Shown in pieces: positions 45,760 to 55,684 of a stretch of 64,000 nt of DNA (positions are counted from its first letter, which is position 1; each line of letters starts with the position of its first letter). A program made the position numbers and the translations under genes. The notes under the pieces were generated by a model. The model ran no database searches and had not been told where the DNA came from. It saw only the letters and a program-made list of their open reading frames with translations. The stretch spans positions 62,001-126,000 of the forward strand of contig JANQGX010000090.1 of assembly GCA_028282885.1 (NCBI GenBank), in the 5' to 3' direction. Source of the stretch: SAR324 cluster bacterium (GTDB lineage: Bacteria; SAR324; XYD2-FULL-50-16).

Positions 45760-47637
45760 TTATATTTCCAGCTCGAAACCTTTCACTTCGAGCTCTTCCA
45801 ATGTGGCCTGATTGGATTTCCCGGTTTCGGGGTCCCACTGTAACTCTTTGAAAAACGCTTTTTTAACTTCGTTGAAATCAACCTGTTGTCCTGCTCCTGG
45901 CCCCACCCTGAGAGCTTCTTCAAACCGTTTTGGCAGTTTAAAGGTATCCGGTTTGATTCCCTCTCGCGCATTGAAAGCCTGCCGGATATTCAGTATCCGT
46001 CTTCCTGTTTTCAAGCCTTCTTCCCAGTCCATATTCCATCCGGTAATAGGCCCCAGTAGTTCCACAACCGGTATTGGCAACTGAATGGCGAACAGTGCAC
46101 ACATGCCCCCGGAGCTAAGCAACTGAAAATAGGCGGAACCATTAGCATACAGGGGGCCCTTCTTTTCGTAATCTCCGTACACCTCTAACCCGGGGGACTT
46201 GAGAAGGGGGTGATCCCCGATATCCATGCCATTTTCCAACAGCTCTGATCCTTGGGATCCCATATGATGTCCGGGTTCCGGATCACAGATATAATTGGCA
46301 CCCAGCGCGGGAGACATTCTCGGATCGTGAAAAGCCAGCCTGTGGCCTCCCACGTGCATGGCAAATTCTTCCGAACCTCGGCCAATCTCCTCCGATGCTT
46401 TTTTGACACCTTCTGCAAGGAGCTTCCCAATATCTTCTTGTCGGGCGATTTTTTCGGTCATTCTGACAACGGTTTCCCCATCGCCCCAACGCAATTTCAA
46501 ACCACCCGTATCTTTTATATTGATAAAACCCTTTTCAAAACACTCGATGGCAAAGGCAATTGCCCCTCCTGTTGAAATAGAATCGATGCCATATAGATTA
46601 CAGATTTCATTGGCTTTTATCACTGCCTTAAGGTTGTCATTCAGGTTCAGGGTTCCCATACCGGCCAGTGTCTCATATTCCGGTCGATGAACTTCACCTG
46701 TTGTCCGATAGGGATCTTCATTAACGTTAATCAAGGCACCACAGCGGATTGTGCAAGCATGACAACCGTATTTCTTCAGCTTAAACCGATCCATATTTGC
46801 CGCATCCAGATTCTGACAGGTGGGCATGGAATCCTTTCCGGTGCTGGCCCAGTTCCTGGTAGGACAGTCACCGATGGACACAAGAAAGCTTGTTCCGCCG
46901 CCGGTCCCCGCTTCGGAAAGTCCCTTGTGAAACTGGCTCTCCCTGAGGCTTTGTTGGAAGGTTTTTACAACCGCATTCAGTTTCGCCGGATTTGCAGCCT
47001 CCAGTTTTTTAGTTCGAGTACTACGAACCACGACCGCCTTCAGCTTTTTTGAGCCCATCACAGCCCCAACTCCGGCTCGGGATGCGATTCTTCCCTTTTC
47101 ATTGACAATACCTGAAACCAGGGCCAGGTTTTCTCCGGCAGGACCGATGCAGGCAATTCGGCAACTCTTTTCATCCAATTCCTGTTTGATCAGATCATCA
47201 GTCTCGTTGGTATTCTTTCCCCAGAGATGATCGGCTGGAAGGATGGAAATTGTGTCATCGAAAATGGTCACGTAAACAGGACCGTCGGAAATGCCTGAGA
47301 AAAAAACAGCATCAAAGCCACATCTTTTCAGCTCGGGGCCCCAGAAACCGCCGGAGTTTGCATCAGCGCATCCTCCTGTTACCGGTGATTTGGCCACTAC
47401 CGTGAATCGGCCGCCACCCGGAATCCCGGTACCTGTCAGGGGACCCGTGACAAATCCCAGAAGATTTTGATCTCCAAACGGATCCGCATGTTTCGGCACA
47501 TGATCGTACACAATTTTGGATCCCAATCCGGCGCCACCCAGGAACTTTCTGTAAAGTTCTTCAGGTGGCACGATCTCATTGACGGTCTTTCTCGTTAGAT
47601 CGATAAAAAGAATTTTACCGGCATACCCAAAAACCAT
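45760..47637 (-). CDS. Aldehyde:ferredoxin oxidoreductase (tungsten family)
   Basis: 625 residues, typical length. The 4Fe-4S ligands are C292, C295, C299 (CHACTIRC) and C513 (GGMCALF); N-terminal AOR_N domain KILFIDLTRKTVNEI, cofactor region GRIASRAGVGAVMGSKKLKAVVVR and FAMHVGGHRLAFHDPRMSPA. Oxidises aldehydes to carboxylates with ferredoxin, using a tungsten or molybdenum bis-pterin, in the cytoplasm. The gene upstream encodes a thiamine-diphosphate decarboxylase-like enzyme that would supply an aldehyde, so a 2-oxoacid to aldehyde to acid route is plausible. Confidence 0.92.
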   Translation of the reverse strand: MVFGYAGKILFIDLTRKTVNEIVPPEELYRKFLGGAGLGSKIVYDHVPKHADPFGDQNLLGFVTGPLTGTGIPGGGRFTVVAKSPVTGGCADANSGGFWGPELKRCGFDAVFFSGISDGPVYVTIFDDTISILPADHLWGKNTNETDDLIKQELDEKSCRIACIGPAGENLALVSGIVNEKGRIASRAGVGAVMGSKKLKAVVVRSTRTKKLEAANPAKLNAVVKTFQQSLRESQFHKGLSEAGTGGGTSFLVSIGDCPTRNWASTGKDSMPTCQNLDAANMDRFKLKKYGCHACTIRCGALINVNEDPYRTTGEVHRPEYETLAGMGTLNLNDNLKAVIKANEICNLYGIDSISTGGAIAFAIECFEKGFINIKDTGGLKLRWGDGETVVRMTEKIARQEDIGKLLAEGVKKASEEIGRGSEEFAMHVGGHRLAFHDPRMSPALGANYICDPEPGHHMGSQGSELLENGMDIGDHPLLKSPGLEVYGDYEKKGPLYANGSAYFQLLSSGGMCALFAIQLPIPVVELLGPITGWNMDWEEGLKTGRRILNIRQAFNAREGIKPDTFKLPKRFEEALRVGPGAGQQVDFNEVKKAFFKELQWDPETGKSNQATLEELEVKGFELEI

Positions 47638-47683
47638 ATTCAGCCCCTGTAAATCAGATTTGAGTAAATGAAAACAAGCACCT

Positions 47684-49354
47684 TTATTTGGGCGGATTCT
47701 CTACCAACACCTCCACGAGCGTCGGTTTGTTGGATTTGAAAGCTGCTTCAAATGTCGGAACCAGTTCTTCCGGTTTTCTCGCTTTTTTCCCTTCTACCCC
47801 CATGGATTCGGCAAGTTTGCAGAAGTCTATTACCGGATTCTCCAGTTCCATACCATCGTATTTCTCATTGAGAGGGTAATCTCCGAGTACAATCTTTCGA
47901 GTCAGTTTCACCTGCCGATAGGTAGCGTTATTGGTGATAATGAAGGTGACAGGCAGGTTATATCGAGCAGCGGTCCACAGGGCTTGCATGTTCCAAGCGG
48001 CACTTCCATCGCCGGAGACTGCAACCACATTCTTGCCAGGTGCTCCCAGCTTAACGCCAAGCGCCATTGAAAGCCCCGAGCCGATGCTTCCGCCTTTGCG
48101 GGAACGAATAAAAGAACCGGGTTCTGTCAGGTTCAAAATCCGTCTGAGCATAGCTGATGATGACCAGCAGTCATCAACAATTATGGTGTCGGGCAAAATT
48201 GTATTTTTCAGGTCGGACATCAGGCGGGAGATTGCAATGGGTTGACTGTCTTTTTCCGCATTGATTTGTTCTTCAAGAGCGGCAGTCATCCCGGTTTTTT
48301 CATCACTAATCTCTTTTCGCCTTGACGTCGCAGATTCCTTTGCATCAGTCGGCAATTCAGAGTCGAGCAGACCGTTCAATTCGCCAAGCGCTGATTTGAT
48401 ATCCCCGAGAATCCCGCAATCGACCGGAAAATTCTTGCCAATCTCCCAAGGATTTTCATCGAATTGAATGATTTTTAGCTGTTCCGGTAAGGTTGGTTCA
48501 GGATTAAAGAAACCCTGACCGAACATGGGCGCTCCAATGCTGATCAATAAATCCGTGTTCTCAAGAACCGCCTTTGCCGGAGGACTTGTTGGATCCAAGT
48601 CCCACAGGTATTGGGGGTGAGTTACAGGGAAATTCACATCGGACATCCAACCCTGGTAAACCCGTGCTCCGATGAGTTCGGCAAATCGAACAGCCTCATC
48701 CTGGGCATTGCACCTGGCTACGCCGCTTTCAACCAGAATCACGGGATTTTTGGCGTTTTTTATCAGATCAAAGGCTTGCCGAATGGCTTGAGCGTCGGGT
48801 CGAAGGTGTGGATAGACCTTTGTATTTGGTTTTTGCGTGTATTCAATTTCTTCAGTCAGGATATCATACGGAATTGAAACGAGAACCGGACCGGTCGGAT
48901 ATTGTTGGGCCAGTTTGAAGGCCCTTTGCATTGCTACCGGGATATCTTCTGCAAGGGTGATCTCCGTGCCCCACTTCAAGTATGGCTGAGCCGTTGCAAC
49001 AATGTCACCGGACAGATGCGGATCATGCTGCAGCAGTTGAGTGACTTGCTGGCCGGCAGTGATCACAAGCGGTACATTTCCGGCATAGGCATTGTAAAGC
49101 ATAGGCAATGCAGCCGCTACCCCGGGTCCGGTGTGAAGATTCAGGAATCCGGGTTTACCGGATGCGCGTGCATAACCCTCGGCCATCCCGGCACTCACAA
49201 TCTCATTCAGGCTTAAAATATACTCGATTCCTTCAGTCTCTTCCAACGCGTCCATAAACTCTATTTCGGTTGCACCCGGAATTCCGAAAACGTATTCAAC
49301 ATTCTCGGAATGCAACAAATCCATCAGTACGTTCTTTCCTTTCATCAGTGCCAT
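47684..49354 (-). CDS. Thiamine-diphosphate enzyme, benzoylformate-decarboxylase-like
   Basis: 556 residues, three-domain ThDP fold. Cofactor-activating Glu in the N domain (ILSLNEIVSAGMAEGYAR), Mg/ThDP motif GDGSAAWNMQALWTAARYNLPVTFIITNN, and GKPGFLNLHTGPGVAAALPM. The layout, and QQVTQLLQHDPHLSG in place of the acetolactate-synthase loop, point to the benzoylformate/phenylpyruvate decarboxylase side of the family rather than acetolactate synthase; no small regulatory subunit gene is nearby. The next gene encodes an aldehyde:ferredoxin oxidoreductase. The 2-oxoacid substrate cannot be fixed from sequence. Confidence 0.82.
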   Translation of the reverse strand: MALMKGKNVLMDLLHSENVEYVFGIPGATEIEFMDALEETEGIEYILSLNEIVSAGMAEGYARASGKPGFLNLHTGPGVAAALPMLYNAYAGNVPLVITAGQQVTQLLQHDPHLSGDIVATAQPYLKWGTEITLAEDIPVAMQRAFKLAQQYPTGPVLVSIPYDILTEEIEYTQKPNTKVYPHLRPDAQAIRQAFDLIKNAKNPVILVESGVARCNAQDEAVRFAELIGARVYQGWMSDVNFPVTHPQYLWDLDPTSPPAKAVLENTDLLISIGAPMFGQGFFNPEPTLPEQLKIIQFDENPWEIGKNFPVDCGILGDIKSALGELNGLLDSELPTDAKESATSRRKEISDEKTGMTAALEEQINAEKDSQPIAISRLMSDLKNTILPDTIIVDDCWSSSAMLRRILNLTEPGSFIRSRKGGSIGSGLSMALGVKLGAPGKNVVAVSGDGSAAWNMQALWTAARYNLPVTFIITNNATYRQVKLTRKIVLGDYPLNEKYDGMELENPVIDFCKLAESMGVEGKKARKPEELVPTFEAAFKSNKPTLVEVLVENPPK

Positions 49355-49452
49355 TTTTTGTTGAACTCCATAATTATCTCATTTGATTTAAGATTTATTT
49401 GTTCCGTCCGGAGTATGGTTAAAATCCTTTGAACCGAATATCCGGAAAGCCG

Positions 49453-50886
49453 TCAAGGTTCATCGGTATCAACCACACAGTTTTGTGAAGGTCCGAATCC
49501 TGTGGCTTCAGAAATCTCGATCACACCTTGTTCCTCCTTATATTCAAATCCCGGAACCCTGTACCTGCTGATGTCAATTCGGTTAACCGCAATCTCCTTC
49601 GGTTGTTCCATTTGCGGAATCCATTCATAAGGAACCCTATATGCCCGGTAAATATCGTTGGAAGTGCCTTTTTCGCCAAAATAGGGGCTTATATATTCCC
49701 AGACAATCTCATGATCAGCGGTTACTTCGAATACTCTGCCGTTGGAACCTTCCGTGATCAGGGTGTTTCCGTTGACCAAGCGTTGAGCTGAACTCACCAG
49801 GGGGGAATAGAAATAAGTGTTATTCATTCTGGGTTGCACATTGGCGTCCAGGTAGGAATACTGCCAGACAACTTCCAGGGTAACAGGATTGAATTCGAGA
49901 ATTCGTGAATAATCCCTTAAAGCATTATTATAACCGTTGAATGATCCGGGATTAGGAGCCCCATATCCTGCGAATCCGCCATTGTCGAAAACCAGAATAT
50001 TGCCTTCTCCCGGCAGTCCCCTGGGGATCATATGAGCATGGTGCTGACCTATAATCCAACCCATTTTACGCAGCTCCTTCGAATGGCTGTAGTCAGGACC
50101 TATCTGCCAGACGATATTGCCGCTTTCTTTATCAATAATAGCGATGATATTCGCTTGTCGTCCATCCCAGATAATATTGTCCGGGTGAAACCGTTTGTCC
50201 CCATCGTCATACCACCTGTTGGGCCCCAGGGTTGACATGGAGTTAATGTGCATCCAATCTCCCCGTTCACCTTTACCGATCACCATGTGGGGATATCTAT
50301 AGAGAGCGTTTTTTGCTTCTTCGCTGAACCCGAACGCATCAAAATGGTCGCTACACTGCCATTCCCAGGTAATGTCTCCATCCCAGGTGACTTCGTAAAT
50401 AACATCATCAAGCAGAGGTTTTCCGCTGATGTTTGGATCGACGATATCCTTGTGGGCCAGGATCAGGGTGTTCCCTTTATCGGTTAAAGGATCCATACCT
50501 GGTGCGTAATATCCGACAGGGTTCCCTTCACGTTGATAGTCGTGGTGCTGTCGGGCCATCCACATAGGGTCTTTGCCGGGATCTTCAATAAATTCGTATT
50601 GATCGAATTTCCAGACAATGTTTCCCTCCCAGTCAAGCTGGACCAGATCGGTTTGGTCCTGATGACCGAATTTCTTGTCTCTGACTCCCAGACTTCCCAT
50701 GACAAAACCGCCTGGAAGCAGCTTTGGCGGAAATCCCTGAAGTCCTTTCCAGAGACGAACGACATTCCCGTTCATGTCAACCACGGAAATGCCTGTTTGC
50801 TTTGCCGGATAAACCGTAAAGCCATTGCAGCATTTGTCCGGGTTGTAAATAGTTGTTCCTGTTGGATAGACATTGGGTGCTGACAT
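49453..50886 (-). CDS. Arylsulfotransferase-family beta-propeller protein 1
   Basis: 477 residues, six-bladed propeller with repeated NGNTLI-type blades (LVNGNTLITEGSNGRVFEV, GNILVFDNGG). Candidate catalytic His in DWMHINSMS and GQHHAHMIPRG match the family pattern. Aryl-sulfate sulfotransferases move sulfate between phenols without PAPS and are usually periplasmic; no signal peptide is seen here (start MSAPNVYPTG with AAGGAG upstream), so it is probably cytoplasmic. At the site where the second copy has SGHIAGAERL this one has SPLVSSAQRL, without His. It follows the fused TctAB gene. Confidence 0.78.
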   Translation of the reverse strand: MSAPNVYPTGTTIYNPDKCCNGFTVYPAKQTGISVVDMNGNVVRLWKGLQGFPPKLLPGGFVMGSLGVRDKKFGHQDQTDLVQLDWEGNIVWKFDQYEFIEDPGKDPMWMARQHHDYQREGNPVGYYAPGMDPLTDKGNTLILAHKDIVDPNISGKPLLDDVIYEVTWDGDITWEWQCSDHFDAFGFSEEAKNALYRYPHMVIGKGERGDWMHINSMSTLGPNRWYDDGDKRFHPDNIIWDGRQANIIAIIDKESGNIVWQIGPDYSHSKELRKMGWIIGQHHAHMIPRGLPGEGNILVFDNGGFAGYGAPNPGSFNGYNNALRDYSRILEFNPVTLEVVWQYSYLDANVQPRMNNTYFYSPLVSSAQRLVNGNTLITEGSNGRVFEVTADHEIVWEYISPYFGEKGTSNDIYRAYRVPYEWIPQMEQPKEIAVNRIDISRYRVPGFEYKEEQGVIEISEATGFGPSQNCVVDTDEP

Positions 50887-51025
50887 GATGACTCCTTGAT
50901 GTATCTGTAAATGAGTAGTTTATTGTCTCTTCATTACGATATTGACTGGCTTTTGCATGAATAACAAAGCGTATGGTAGCTGGTTCTTCGTTTAATCAGG
51001 TATCTGAATCACGGTGTTCCAATTA

Positions 51026-53068
51026 TCAGATAATAAGCCACCGGGGAATCCATTCCGGGAGTATCGATGGCAACCATGTGGCCAGCAGAGACTGGTACCA
51101 GAACAAGTGCAGGATCTGATCATAAAACACAACCAGAAGCGCCCAGCCACCGATGGCATACCCGATGGCAATCCGCCAACTGTATTTTCCCCAACGGATC
51201 AGGTAAATGACGATGAATGCGGGAATTACCAGCTTCTGACCAATGACAAGCATCATGATTATCATTGCAAGCAGGTATCCGAAAAATATCATTGCCCGAC
51301 CGAGCAGCAGTGTCTCTGAGATATGATCCCAGGCAGTGCGAAGCTTACCGTGATTTTGAACGGATTGTAGAACTCCTTTTGCATCATAGATAATTGCCAA
51401 TAATGTTAAGCAGGCACCGGGAACAACTGCTGCGACAGGAAACTGTCTGACAGGGGCCGGCCACTGCTGTGCCTCAAAAAAAGCCCAGACAAAAAGCAGA
51501 AACAGAACAATGGAAAAAGGAAGGGAGATGAGCGGACTGCGCTCTATTCCTTTACCGGTTGTTTTTTTCTCTTCTTTTATTGTCTTTTTCTTCTTTTTGG
51601 GCCTGAAAACGCTCTTTGATGAAAAAAGCAGGGTGATCCCAATGATAGCGACAATGATAAGAACGATCGGGCGGGTTAACCAGCCAATCCCCTGATGGGC
51701 CTGCGTGCTGATCTGAAGTGAATTTTCCATGATCGAGCCGAGGATCAGGGCGAGAATCAGAGGTGGGCGCGGCCATCCGCTTCGTTTCATCAGGAAACCG
51801 ACAATTCCCATAACAAAAGCAGTAATCCAGTCTCCCAAAGATGCGCCTCCCAGCCAGGCGCCCATGAAAACAAAGAGAATAACACCGGGTACGAGGAGAT
51901 GTCCCGGAACAAAAGAAACCTTGGCAATCTGCCGGCTCAGAATCATGAGTAAGATAGCCACTACAATATTGGCGATAATGATAGACCACACCATGGAAAA
52001 GGTTACGTTCAAATGGGTGGTGAGCATTTCGGGGCCCGGTTTCAATCCCTGAATCAGCAACGCGCCCAATAAAATGGCTGTGGCAAGACTTCCGGGAATG
52101 CCAAAGGCGACGGTGGGAATTAGTGCCCCGCCTTTCGTAGCATTATTAGCTGCTTCAGGAGCGATTACACCGCGAATATCACCCTTCCCGAATTGCGACT
52201 TGTCTTTTGAGCTTTGTACAACATGGCCGTATGCAATCCAGTCAACGATAGCCGCCCCGAGACCGGGAAGAATGCCCACGTAGGTTCCGAAAGCAGCACA
52301 CCGTATCGCCAACCACCAGTTTCGAAAGGCGTCTCTGATACCTTCCAGCATGCCTCCTCCCTGGGTTTGATCAGCCGGGATTTTGGAGATCGACGTATTG
52401 CGGATGGCGAGTTCCATAACTTCAGGTATTGCAAATAAACCAAGGACAACCGGAATCATTGGCAGATTGTCCATCAGATAATCCAGATCGAAATCATAGC
52501 GTGGGATTGCATCTGCTTCGGCAAAGCCTATGGTAGACAGCAGGATACCGAGACAAGCCACTGCGAGACCTTTCAGTATGGACCCGCCGCTCAGCGAACC
52601 CACCATAGCGAGTCCGAGAACTCCCAACATGAACAGTTCCGGAGAATTGAATGAAAGGATGATGGGAAGGATAAGCGGTAGCGAAACAGCCAGGATAAAA
52701 GCTCCGAAAACTCCTCCGAAAGCCGATACTGTAAAGGCCGCTCCCAGGGCACGTGCAGCTTGTCCTTTTTGGGCCAAAGGGTAACCGTCGAGAATAGTTG
52801 CCTGAGATGCCGCAGTTCCCGGCACGCCGAGCATGATTGAGGCAATGGTGTCGCTGGTTGATGTTACGGCATACATTCCCAACAGCATCGCAAAAGCGGA
52901 TACCGGTTCCATCCCGTAGGTAAAAGGCAGCAGCAAAACAAGACCGATGATGCCTCCCAAACCGGGAATCGCGCCTATCCAGATGCCGGTAACCACACCA
53001 AGCATTAAAAAACCGATGGCAGGCCATTGGAATACTAAGAATAGTCCTTCAAAGAATGCTTCGAACAT
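51026..53068 (-). CDS. tctA: Tripartite tricarboxylate transporter, TctA fused to TctB
   Basis: 680 residues. Residues 1 to about 495 are the 12-helix TctA subunit (GIWIGAIPGLGGIIGLVLLLPFTYGM, LGVPGTAASQATILDGYPLAQ, PGLGAAIVDWIAYG). After a highly basic KKKKK linker near 497, four more helices (about 525-670) resemble the TctB small subunit, which is normally a separate protein. Together with the periplasmic TctC it takes up carboxylates in an ion-driven way. No separate tctB is present nearby, supporting the fusion. Confidence 0.87.
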   Translation of the reverse strand: MFEAFFEGLFLVFQWPAIGFLMLGVVTGIWIGAIPGLGGIIGLVLLLPFTYGMEPVSAFAMLLGMYAVTSTSDTIASIMLGVPGTAASQATILDGYPLAQKGQAARALGAAFTVSAFGGVFGAFILAVSLPLILPIILSFNSPELFMLGVLGLAMVGSLSGGSILKGLAVACLGILLSTIGFAEADAIPRYDFDLDYLMDNLPMIPVVLGLFAIPEVMELAIRNTSISKIPADQTQGGGMLEGIRDAFRNWWLAIRCAAFGTYVGILPGLGAAIVDWIAYGHVVQSSKDKSQFGKGDIRGVIAPEAANNATKGGALIPTVAFGIPGSLATAILLGALLIQGLKPGPEMLTTHLNVTFSMVWSIIIANIVVAILLMILSRQIAKVSFVPGHLLVPGVILFVFMGAWLGGASLGDWITAFVMGIVGFLMKRSGWPRPPLILALILGSIMENSLQISTQAHQGIGWLTRPIVLIIVAIIGITLLFSSKSVFRPKKKKKTIKEEKKTTGKGIERSPLISLPFSIVLFLLFVWAFFEAQQWPAPVRQFPVAAVVPGACLTLLAIIYDAKGVLQSVQNHGKLRTAWDHISETLLLGRAMIFFGYLLAMIIMMLVIGQKLVIPAFIVIYLIRWGKYSWRIAIGYAIGGWALLVVFYDQILHLFWYQSLLATWLPSILPEWIPRWLII

Positions 53069-53129
53069 GGAGTCTCTTTATTGAATTTTATGCCCCCCTC
53101 AACAGGAAATGGCAGTGTTGACGCCCTGT

Positions 53130-53207
53130 TTACAGACGGTTTTTGAGCTCCTCGGTTTTCATCATTTCAGCAATACCGTTACGCATGAGCTCAACCGCCT
53201 CTGTTGC
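53130..53207 (-). pseudogene. 3' stub of a second TctC-like gene
   Basis: Just past the TctC stop, in another frame, the strand reads ATEAVELMRNGIAEMMKTEE then LKNRL and a stop. It aligns without gaps to the TctC region AAVDILRKGWAEMMMSEEIK. It looks like the leftover end of a duplicated or replaced binding-protein gene. No start or ribosome site. Confidence 0.5.
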
Positions 53208-53223
53208 AGCAAAATAGATCGGT

Positions 53224-54324
53224 TTATTTTCTGGCTCCCGCTGCAATGTACGCTTTTAGGTTTTCAATCCGTTTCGGATCAACAGCATCCAAAGATTGGA
53301 GCTTATCATTTGTTACCGAAAGAGGAACGGACTCGACTGTGTATCCCAACACCTTGTTTTGACGGACCTTGATCTCCTCCGACATCATCATCTCCGCCCA
53401 TCCCTTGCGTAGGATATCCACCGCTGCTTCGTCGGTATCCGGCGGCATCATGGCCATGTTGGTTGCAACGGATCGGAATTCAAGAATCATCTTCAATGCT
53501 TCCCAGGCAGGACCTTCAGGGTTTTTTCCTTTTAATTTGCGATAGACTTCAATGAAATCAGGCATGTCAGTAATTGCTTCTGCTTTGATCGGTTCTTCGG
53601 AGGAATCAAGATAAGGGTAGTACCACATTCCCAGCATCTTCCCCTCTTTTACAGGATTTGCAAGGCGTGAACTGTAATTGGCAAAACCGGTTACCGCAAT
53701 GTTTGCCTCGCCCGATTGAACCGCAAGGGCTATCTTTGCTCCACCTCGGTATCCTGTAACATACTGAAACGGCACTCCCAGCAGTTCCAGGGCTGAACGG
53801 CCCTGGATATCTATTCCCGATTTCGGGGTCGTACCAGCCAGCTTTAGCCCATCGGCCTTCAGAATATCTTCAAAGGATTTGAATCCGCTGCTAATGATAT
53901 CGGTGCGTCCGAACATAACGACAGGCGGGACGCGGATGGCGCCAACCGGTTCAAATTTCTTATAGTCGAAGCGAATGCCCTTGCTGCCGATCAACTGGTC
54001 TACAAACTGCACAGGACCGAACCAGAGTAGTGTCCCATCCTTGGGTGCTTTGGCATAAAGGAAATTCAACGCTTTATATCCACCCGCACCCGGCATCGTT
54101 TTCACCACCATCGTCGGATTACCCGGAATATAGTCGCCCAGCTTATCGGTAAACACACGGGCCATCCGATCAATGCCGCCACCTGCAGGGTGTCCTATCA
54201 GTACGGTAACGGTTTTATCTTTATACAACTGTGCGAATCCGGGATCGGGAATGAACAGCAACAAAAACAGCATCGCCATTGCTACGATTCCGGTTTTTTT
54301 TGTCATTTCGAATCTTTTTTTCAT
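53224..54324 (-). CDS. tctC: Tripartite tricarboxylate transporter substrate-binding protein
   Basis: 366 residues, TctC/Bug family. Signal peptide about 10-31 (GIVAMAMLFLLLFIPDPGFAQ); mature start LYKDKTVTVLIGHPAGGGIDRMAR, with the family loop GHPAGGGID and MPGAGGYKALNFLY that hold the ligand carboxylate. GAGGAG precedes the ATG. Family ligands include citrate, terephthalate and other aromatic acids; the surrounding genes favour an aromatic acid. Works with the TctAB fusion encoded downstream. Confidence 0.9.
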   Translation of the reverse strand: MKKRFEMTKKTGIVAMAMLFLLLFIPDPGFAQLYKDKTVTVLIGHPAGGGIDRMARVFTDKLGDYIPGNPTMVVKTMPGAGGYKALNFLYAKAPKDGTLLWFGPVQFVDQLIGSKGIRFDYKKFEPVGAIRVPPVVMFGRTDIISSGFKSFEDILKADGLKLAGTTPKSGIDIQGRSALELLGVPFQYVTGYRGGAKIALAVQSGEANIAVTGFANYSSRLANPVKEGKMLGMWYYPYLDSSEEPIKAEAITDMPDFIEVYRKLKGKNPEGPAWEALKMILEFRSVATNMAMMPPDTDEAAVDILRKGWAEMMMSEEIKVRQNKVLGYTVESVPLSVTNDKLQSLDAVDPKRIENLKAYIAAGARK

Positions 54325-54428
54325 GATTAACTCCTCTCTTTCCGGTTATGAATAGAAATCACGTATCGGTTAAACTACAACTCATCATGCAGTTTGCCGG
54401 GTCAGCATATGCTTGAAGATCTTTCCGG

Positions 54429-55631
54429 CTATGACAGTCCCCATTTTCGATTCAGTTCATCATACGAGGATGGGTCAATGTTCATACCTGAAAGTTCAGG
54501 CCCTTCAGCAAAGTACCGATGGGCTCTGAACAGCATGGAACATTTGACTCCTCTGAATGGCAGAACAAAGGGGCTGATCCATTCCCAGCACACATCACAA
54601 TCCGGGGTTACTTCAAAGACTCTGCCGCTCTGACCTTCGCAGATTAAGGTGTTGCCACCACGGAGTCTTTCCGCTCCGGCAATATGACCACTCATGAGGC
54701 TGAATACATGTTCCGGATAATACTGCCAGACGATTTTGCTTGTTTTCATATCAACTTCAACAACCCTTGACCTGGGAACAGTCGGATGATGTGCACCATT
54801 ATCAAATGCCAGCATGTTGCCTTCGGGGGTATAGGTTACGGTGTGCTGGTGACTGATCCAACCATCGCCGTATTCCCAGAGAACCTTTCCTTCCGGCCAT
54901 GTTATCCGCATCACTTTACTCAACTCCCTGAAACTGATGAGCAGTTCACCTTCGTCATTAATATCCAACGAATTGGCATGGCTCCATTCATGATAATACT
55001 CCTTACAGCAGACAATATCTTTTTCCGGGTTAAGGTGCTCCCAGGCATGCCAGGTATGAACGGTATTCCCCTGCTGATCAATCTCCAGGATCGCATCACT
55101 CAGAAAACCGTGCAGATCCCTGGGACGTCCCCCAACTCCAAGCCCCTTCATAAAAAAGGCGAACTGTTCTTCATATCCGTCCTGTTTGGAAAATATCCTC
55201 TTCTGGAGATCACGATCCAGGCCTCCCTTTATTTGGCTGGCCAGATCTTCGGGCAGCTCTTCCCAGGTAATGACGATTGTATTCCCGTTTGGCAACCTGA
55301 CCATGTCATGATGGAAGGCAGGGTGTTCCCATCGCCATAATTCATTGCCATCCCAATCCAGTTCAACCAGAATATCCGCCCTGCCACCGGAGGTAAAAAC
55401 ATCAGCATCGGATTGAACTAATGGCTGTCCCCTGACCAGCAATTTTCCACCTGGCAGAAGATAACCATAACCAGGCTGGAAACCCGGTATCTTCCAGGCA
55501 TGAACAATTTTTCCGGATTCATCGAGGAGGCATGTCATATCACCTCCGATGGGTGTAATTAAAGTGTACCCTCCTTCAGAAAGAGCGTCTGTGTGTGTAA
55601 GTCCAGTCGGACGGAAAAGTGACCATCCCAT
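54429..55631 (-). CDS. Arylsulfotransferase-family beta-propeller protein 2
   Basis: 400 residues, shorter than copy 1 (477) and clearly a diverged paralogue of it. Propeller blades: VELDWDGNELWRWEHPAFHHD, LPNGNTIVITWEEL, GGNTLICEGQSGRVFEVTPD. Candidate catalytic His: EWSHANSLDI, SHQHTVTYTPEG, and SGHIAGAERL. No signal peptide; AAGGAG precedes the ATG. It could transfer or remove sulfate from phenolic compounds inside the cell, or be a non-catalytic relative. The IclR regulator gene is 53 bp upstream on the same strand. Confidence 0.78.
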   Translation of the reverse strand: MGWSLFRPTGLTHTDALSEGGYTLITPIGGDMTCLLDESGKIVHAWKIPGFQPGYGYLLPGGKLLVRGQPLVQSDADVFTSGGRADILVELDWDGNELWRWEHPAFHHDMVRLPNGNTIVITWEELPEDLASQIKGGLDRDLQKRIFSKQDGYEEQFAFFMKGLGVGGRPRDLHGFLSDAILEIDQQGNTVHTWHAWEHLNPEKDIVCCKEYYHEWSHANSLDINDEGELLISFRELSKVMRITWPEGKVLWEYGDGWISHQHTVTYTPEGNMLAFDNGAHHPTVPRSRVVEVDMKTSKIVWQYYPEHVFSLMSGHIAGAERLRGGNTLICEGQSGRVFEVTPDCDVCWEWISPFVLPFRGVKCSMLFRAHRYFAEGPELSGMNIDPSSYDELNRKWGLS

Positions 55632-55684
55632 ATAAAGCTCCTTTTTAAATTAGTAAGCAATTCGCAAAACAAAAATTCTGCATT

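Noticed and set aside
47684..49354. Acetolactate synthase large subunit
   Set aside because: No small subunit or branched-chain amino acid genes nearby, and the active-site loop resembles benzoylformate decarboxylase more.
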